DNA from: Calothrix sp. CSU_2_0
GTDB lineage: Bacteria > Cyanobacteriota > Cyanobacteriia > Cyanobacteriales > Nostocaceae
Length of the DNA: 34,447 nucleotides
Direction of reading: 5' to 3'
NCBI GenBank assembly: GCA_012034595.1
Contig: JAAUPE010000073.1
Coordinates: 1-34,447 of the forward strand
Under the pieces are notes generated by a model that did no database searches, was not told where the DNA came from, and was given only the letters and a program-made list of their open reading frames with translations. Shown piece by piece: positions 30,701 through 34,447 of the stretch. Numbering within the stretch: the first letter of the stretch is position 1; every line of letters starts with the position of its first letter. The translations under genes and the position numbers were made by a program.

Positions 30701-32887
30701 TTACACTTTCACAGACACTGCCCGTTGCAGGTTAGCAAAAGCACGATTGTAATCCAAAATAGCTGTAACCCGATTACCTTGAGCGCGAGTCAGGTCATTT
30801 TCAGCTGCGATTACATCGGTTTGTGTCCCGACACCAGCTTGAAACCGCAACCTTGCAAGTCGTAATGCTTCCAGAGCTTGGTCTACAGATGCCGTTGCTG
30901 TTTGCACATTTTCCAAATTAGACTGTAACTGCGCGTAAAATTGCTCAACTTCAAAGCGAATTTGGTTGCGTTGGTTAGTGAAATTACTTTCCGCGATCGC
31001 AATATTTGCTTTTGCTTGAGATGCTTGCGCTCTGGCAGCACCACCATCGAAGATATTCCACTTTGCTTTTACACCTACAGAATAACCATCGGTAGCGCCA
31101 ATCTTATCGCTATATTGGTCTAATAAATCATAAGTTGCTACCAGTGCAACCTGTGGTCCTAGTTGTGATAATGCAAACCTGCGTCTTTGCTCACCAATAT
31201 TGCGTTCGGCTAGACGTTGCTCCAATTCTTCCCGGTTTTGGTAGGCATTGATGATAGTTTCTTCCAATGATTGCTGCCATAAACCTGCGACTTTTACTGA
31301 TTCGGCAGTGCTAATATTAACAGTCTGCGGCAAGTTTAATAGTGATACTAATTGTCTTTGGGAAATTTGCTGACGCGATCGCGCATTTACATAATCTTGT
31401 TGGGAATTAGCAACATTAACCTGCGATCGCAACACATCAAATTTTGTCCCAACTCCCGCACGTTCCAATGCTTGAGCATCACGCAAACTCGCTTGAGCAT
31501 TTTCCACAGCAGCAGTCGAAATCCTTAGCTGTTCGTCAGCAGCTTGTAAGTCGTAGTAACGAGTCGTCACACTCAGACGAATTTCTTGAAACCGTGTCTC
31601 CACATCCAACTCGCTGATTCTTGCCCTTTCTTTAGCTTCGCGAATACTTGCCGATCTCCGACCAGATGTAAAAATGTTGTAGTTAATCTCGGCTTGCCCT
31701 GTAAATGCTGTCCTCGCTTTATCGACGGCAGGAAGAGCTGCACCAGATTCTACCGATAATTGGTCTTGGGCTGATGTGCCGTTGGTTAGGCTACCATTTA
31801 TACCAAAAGTGGGATAGAGTGCGGCTTCAGCTTCTCTTAAACCAGCACGACTACGCTCTAATTCTAAAATTGCCGTTCTCAATTGCGGGTTGCTGTTACG
31901 GGCAATTTCTAAAGCTTGTTCGAGGGTTAACGGTTGGTTTTCCTGAATTTGTACCTCTTCCGGTTTGGTGGGAACAAGTAAGGAAGGTGGAACTGGAATC
32001 GATTTTGTTTTGTGTTGATGTTCTGATTGGGAACCTGATTTTTTCTGAGAATGGGAAGAACTTTCTTCATGGGGTTGTTTCTCCCCTTGAGAATCAATTT
32101 TTTTTTCGCGATGGGGAGAATGTCTCAACCTGATAGGAGAATTATTTTCCTGCTGTAATTCTTCTGGATGGGAACCAGTTTTTTTCTCGTGATGGGAAGA
32201 ATTATTTTCCTGTTGTAGTTTTTCTGGATGGGAACCAGCTTTTTTTTCGTGATGGAGAGAATTATTTTCCTGCTGTAGTTTTACTGGATGGGAACCAGCT
32301 TTTTTTTCGTGATGGGAAGAATTATTTTCCTGCTGTAATTTTTCTGGATGAGAACCAGCTTTTTGACCAGAATTGGGAGAATGTCTCAACCTAATAATAT
32401 TTTTTTTGTGTTGTAACCCCTCCGGTTGAGAACCAGATTTTTGACCATAATTGGGAGAATTTCGCGAGATAAAGGTAGTATTTTTGTCGCTCTTTTTTTC
32501 TTGTTGGGAACTAGCACTTAGATTGGAGTTGGAATTTGAATCTAGATTTAAATCTGGATTTGGATGAGGATTTAATTTTGTCGAAGAAGGAGACGAAGAA
32601 AGAGAAAAAGAAACTGGGGAAGTTTGGGGAGAAGCAAGGGAAACTGAATTTAAGGGGAATAACTCTGCTGCTGTTCCTACTTTTTCTTTTGCTTGTGCGG
32701 GTTCAACGTTGTCTGAATCTAAATTTTTTTGACCTACTGATATATCTTTAGCCTCAGCGCTTTGAGCTGATGTTGGGATAAAAAGCGCGATTCCTGCTGA
32801 AAGTGGTGCTAAGGCAATACTCCAAAATAGGAGTTGCGGTGCGAATGCAATCCAAGAAGAATGCAGAAGAAATTTATAAAAATTCAT
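30701..32887 (-). CDS. TolC family outer-membrane efflux/secretion protein with repeat-rich N-terminal extension
   Basis: About 728 aa from the ATG at 32887. Upstream codons to 32965 lack a good start and signal. After an export signal (core LLFWSIALAPLSAGIALF, ending near SAQSAEA) comes an ~280-residue Ser/His/Lys/Gln-rich extension with 20-residue repeats of the type KKAGSHPEKLQQENNSS. The TolC domain then occupies the rest: PLTLEQALEIARNSNPQLRT, AEAALYPTFGINGSLTNG, GQAEINYNIFTSGRRSASIR, RLSVTTRYYDLQAADEQLRI, GVKAKWNIFDGGAARAQASQ and RFQAGVGTQTDVIAAENDLT. TolC trimers form the outer-membrane and periplasmic exit duct for type I secretion and RND pumps; the cyanobacterial counterpart HgdD also exports heterocyst glycolipids. 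No pump genes adjoin it. The extension is far longer than in enteric TolC and predicted disordered. Confidence 0.92.
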   Translation of the reverse strand: MNFYKFLLHSSWIAFAPQLLFWSIALAPLSAGIALFIPTSAQSAEAKDISVGQKNLDSDNVEPAQAKEKVGTAAELFPLNSVSLASPQTSPVSFSLSSSPSSTKLNPHPNPDLNLDSNSNSNLSASSQQEKKSDKNTTFISRNSPNYGQKSGSQPEGLQHKKNIIRLRHSPNSGQKAGSHPEKLQQENNSSHHEKKAGSHPVKLQQENNSLHHEKKAGSHPEKLQQENNSSHHEKKTGSHPEELQQENNSPIRLRHSPHREKKIDSQGEKQPHEESSSHSQKKSGSQSEHQHKTKSIPVPPSLLVPTKPEEVQIQENQPLTLEQALEIARNSNPQLRTAILELERSRAGLREAEAALYPTFGINGSLTNGTSAQDQLSVESGAALPAVDKARTAFTGQAEINYNIFTSGRRSASIREAKERARISELDVETRFQEIRLSVTTRYYDLQAADEQLRISTAAVENAQASLRDAQALERAGVGTKFDVLRSQVNVANSQQDYVNARSRQQISQRQLVSLLNLPQTVNISTAESVKVAGLWQQSLEETIINAYQNREELEQRLAERNIGEQRRRFALSQLGPQVALVATYDLLDQYSDKIGATDGYSVGVKAKWNIFDGGAARAQASQAKANIAIAESNFTNQRNQIRFEVEQFYAQLQSNLENVQTATASVDQALEALRLARLRFQAGVGTQTDVIAAENDLTRAQGNRVTAILDYNRAFANLQRAVSVKV
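32101..32400 (-). repeat. 60-bp minisatellite coding inside the TolC extension
   Basis: Units of exactly 60 bp start at 32161, 32221 and 32281, with partial or diverged copies at 32101 and 32341, each with CTGGATGGGAACCAGC then TTTTTTTCGTGATGG and GAATTATTTTCCTG. They encode about four copies of a 20-residue KKAGSHPEKLQQENNS-type unit. A second, wider duplication (GGGAGAATGTCTCAACCT at 32115 and 32376) flanks the array. The unit length divisible by three lets copy number vary without breaking the frame. Confidence 0.9.
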
Positions 32888-33384
32888 AAACTGGTGCGTG
32901 TAGGGGTGCAACTTATACAAAACGGTTGTACAAAACAGATTTGAACAAACTTCAAGGGATGGCAAACTATTCCAAGTGACAACTTTCCTTGGAACATCAA
33001 GCAGGAAAAATCAATCTGTTAACTGGTTTGGAGCGATGCACAAACGAAGGATGACAAATAATAAGCTAATGTCAACTCATACACTTAACTGTTAACCATT
33101 AACCATTAGTCAATATCACTGCTTTGCTTGATATCAGCTAGCGCATCTTGTAGATATCGATGCATTTAGCTAGATTTACCCAAGTTTATCTAGAGCAAAG
33201 CCAGACTTTCCATTAAATTTTCCCTTTCCTTTATTTCACATGAAACTTTGTTGGGGGATGCATCGCAAATCTTGCCCTCAATCAGATTTCAAGTCAGTTA
33301 TGTAACATTTTGCTGTCGTCAATAGCTGAGATAGTTTAAGCTATCTGAAAGATTGTTTGATTTTATGGCAATAGAGGGGTTAGC
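32888..33384. other. Divergent promoter region of TolC-type and TPR genes
   Basis: About 500 bp with no supported gene. Contains short duplications such as TTAACTGTTAACCATTAACC near 33085 and a ribosome-binding site (AGAGGGG at 33372-33378) for the TPR gene. No recognisable operator. Confidence 0.4.
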
Positions 33385-34257
33385 GTGCCGAAAAAAACTA
33401 GTTTAATTTCTCTCTTGGTTGTTTGTAGCTTGTGGGTTATGCCCAAACAGGCTTCCGCGCAAGCTTTGATACCCCATACCGTACAACTTGATGCCGCAAA
33501 ACTCGAAAAACAAGGTTTGAGTTTAGCTCAAGAAGCAGCTTCCCTGGGGCAGTTTCAGCAGTACGAATTGGCTTTGCCACGGGCAAAGTTAGCATCACAA
33601 CTTGCACCAAAAAGCGATCGCGTTTGGTTCCTTTTAGGTGGTTTATATTTACAAACTAAAGATTACAATAATGCGATCGCATCCCTAACTAAAGCCCAAG
33701 GACTTAATCCCAAAAACGCTGCTGTCCAGTTTGCCCTGGGTTCGGTTCACTTCCAACAGCAAAAATACCAACAAGCTGCCAGTTTCTACATGGCTGGTTT
33801 AAAAATAAACCCCAACGACCCCGAAGGGCTATTTGATTTAGGCAATGCTTATTACATGCTCGGCAAATTACCCGATGCGATCGCCCAATACAACAAAGCA
33901 GTCGCTCAAAACCCAAAATTCTGGCCCGCTATTAATAACATCGGTCTAATTAAGTACGAACAGGGTGACACCCCAACAGCTGTCAAACAATGGCAATCTG
34001 CCGTAACTTTAGACAAACAAGCCGCAGAACCATTAATGGCGCTAGCTGTTGCATCTTATACCAAGGGCGACAAACAACAAGGCATTACATTGGGTGAACA
34101 GGCACTTCGCATTGATAGCCGTTACGCTGACTTAGATTTTCTCAAACAAAATCTTTGGGGTACACGCTTACTTGCTGATACTAAAAAATTCGTCGAGTTA
34201 CCCCGCATTCAAGCCGCTATTCAACAACGCGACAGTCAACCCGATCCAAGACAGTAG
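33385..34257 (+). CDS. Exported tetratricopeptide-repeat protein
   Basis: A 290-aa protein. The GTG at 33385 follows a clear AGAGGGG ribosome-binding site and opens a signal peptide (PKKTSLISLLVVCSLWVMP, cleavage after ASA near residue 25). About five or six TPR units follow with the usual pattern, for example VWFLLGGLYLQTKDYNNAIA, AVQFALGSVHFQQQKYQQAA, EGLFDLGNAYYMLGKLPDAI, AINNIGLIKYEQGDTPTAVK and PLMALAVASYTKGDKQQGIT. TPRs are protein-interaction scaffolds. With a signal peptide it should act in the periplasm. It is divergent from the TolC-type gene, which may mean a shared envelope function, but that is inference from position. Confidence 0.9.
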   Translation: MPKKTSLISLLVVCSLWVMPKQASAQALIPHTVQLDAAKLEKQGLSLAQEAASLGQFQQYELALPRAKLASQLAPKSDRVWFLLGGLYLQTKDYNNAIASLTKAQGLNPKNAAVQFALGSVHFQQQKYQQAASFYMAGLKINPNDPEGLFDLGNAYYMLGKLPDAIAQYNKAVAQNPKFWPAINNIGLIKYEQGDTPTAVKQWQSAVTLDKQAAEPLMALAVASYTKGDKQQGITLGEQALRIDSRYADLDFLKQNLWGTRLLADTKKFVELPRIQAAIQQRDSQPDPRQ

Positions 34258-34397
34258 GTTCAAACTAAAACCACTTAGGGGCTTGACTTCCAAAAACAAA
34301 ATACCCGAACATCTACCAATCGACTGTTCGTAAAGGTGGGGATAATCCCACCTTTACAATTAATTTGGGATAATTTATTTCTTTTTATTCCCCCATG
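34258..34397. terminator. Spacer with GGTGGGATTAT hairpin
   Basis: GTAAAGGTGGG-GATAAT-CCCACCTTTAC (34331-34358) is a perfect 11-bp-stem hairpin about 75 bp after the TPR gene's stop, followed by an AT-rich tail. A good candidate Rho-independent terminator. Confidence 0.6.
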
Positions 34398-34447
34398 CCC
34401 AATGCCCAATGCCCAATGCCCAATGCCCAATGCCCAACTGCCCAATG
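34398..34447. repeat. Heptamer tandem repeat (CCCAATG)5 plus variants
   Basis: Five perfect CCCAATG copies at 34398-34432, then an 8-base variant CCCAACTG and a last perfect copy to the window's end, so the array may continue beyond. Same unit and strand as the array at 30671-30698. Confidence 0.9.

Noticed and set aside
32888-32965. 26-codon upstream extension of the TolC-type protein
   Set aside because: It would bury the signal peptide behind a polar stretch; the ATG at 32887 gives a normal export signal.

Overview
The window comes from a cyanobacterium, most likely a filamentous heterocyst-forming (Nostocales-type) species. Evidence: the HIP1 octamer GCGATCGC recurs from about position 1174 to the right end; AT-rich intergenic DNA carries short tandem repeats (AAATCTA, CCCAATG and a 21-bp unit); and genes for chlorophyll, bilin and ketocarotenoid biology are present (gun4, hemF, a CpcT/CpeT-type lyase, thf1/psb29, crtW). 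I saw no rRNA, tRNA, CRISPR array, intact transposase or prophage module.

Layout. (1) 1-~1120 does not look cyanobacterial. It holds a divergent pair of broken genes of Bacteroidota type: a DUF6702-like secreted protein and a HupE/UreJ-like membrane protein. The second is cut off abruptly near 1120, where HIP1-bearing DNA begins. (2) 1.16-5.7 kb: two tandem paralogous secreted proteins, a Uma2 nuclease-fold protein, a DUF2085 membrane protein, Gun4 and an SRPBCC protein. (3) 6.4-10.7 kb: hemF, a STAS regulator, a CpcT/CpeT-type lyase, Thf1 and a small four-helix membrane protein. (4) 11.1-14.6 kb: an ExbB/ExbD pair, a DUF1232 protein and a CsgG-like secreted protein. (5) 15.4-20 kb: serA, prmA and an Hsp70-family protein. 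(6) 20.6-24.6 kb: small membrane or secreted proteins, a GNAT acetyltransferase, a peptidoglycan-binding protein and a gene remnant. (7) 25.2-28.9 kb: ispG (frameshifted), crtW and a frameshifted SDR. (8) 29.2-34.3 kb: a secreted protein with an internal duplication, a small cytosolic protein, a TolC-type outer-membrane protein with an unusual repeat-rich N-terminal extension, and a divergent TPR protein.

How the genes fit together. Several products serve the photosynthetic apparatus: Gun4 and HemF in tetrapyrrole synthesis, CpcT/CpeT in phycobiliprotein chromophorylation, Thf1 in photosystem II and thylakoid upkeep, IspG in isoprenoid supply, and CrtW in carotenoid ketolation. They are scattered in separate transcription units, not one operon. 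A second theme is the envelope: ExbB/ExbD, TolC, CsgG-like, SPOR-like, peptidoglycan-binding and several small exported proteins.

Five genes (DUF6702, HupE, the duplicated-domain secreted protein, ispG and SDR) are each broken by what reads as a single missing base, mostly in a short homopolymer. Because ispG should be essential, consensus errors are the simplest explanation for at least that one. Together with the abrupt junction at ~1120, this suggests a draft assembly with indel errors and possibly a chimeric contig end. I found no convincing new multi-gene system. The most unusual items are the foreign-looking left end, the 60-bp repeat array coding for part of the TolC extension, the paired inverted 21-bp repeat arrays, and the families of small duplicated secreted proteins.
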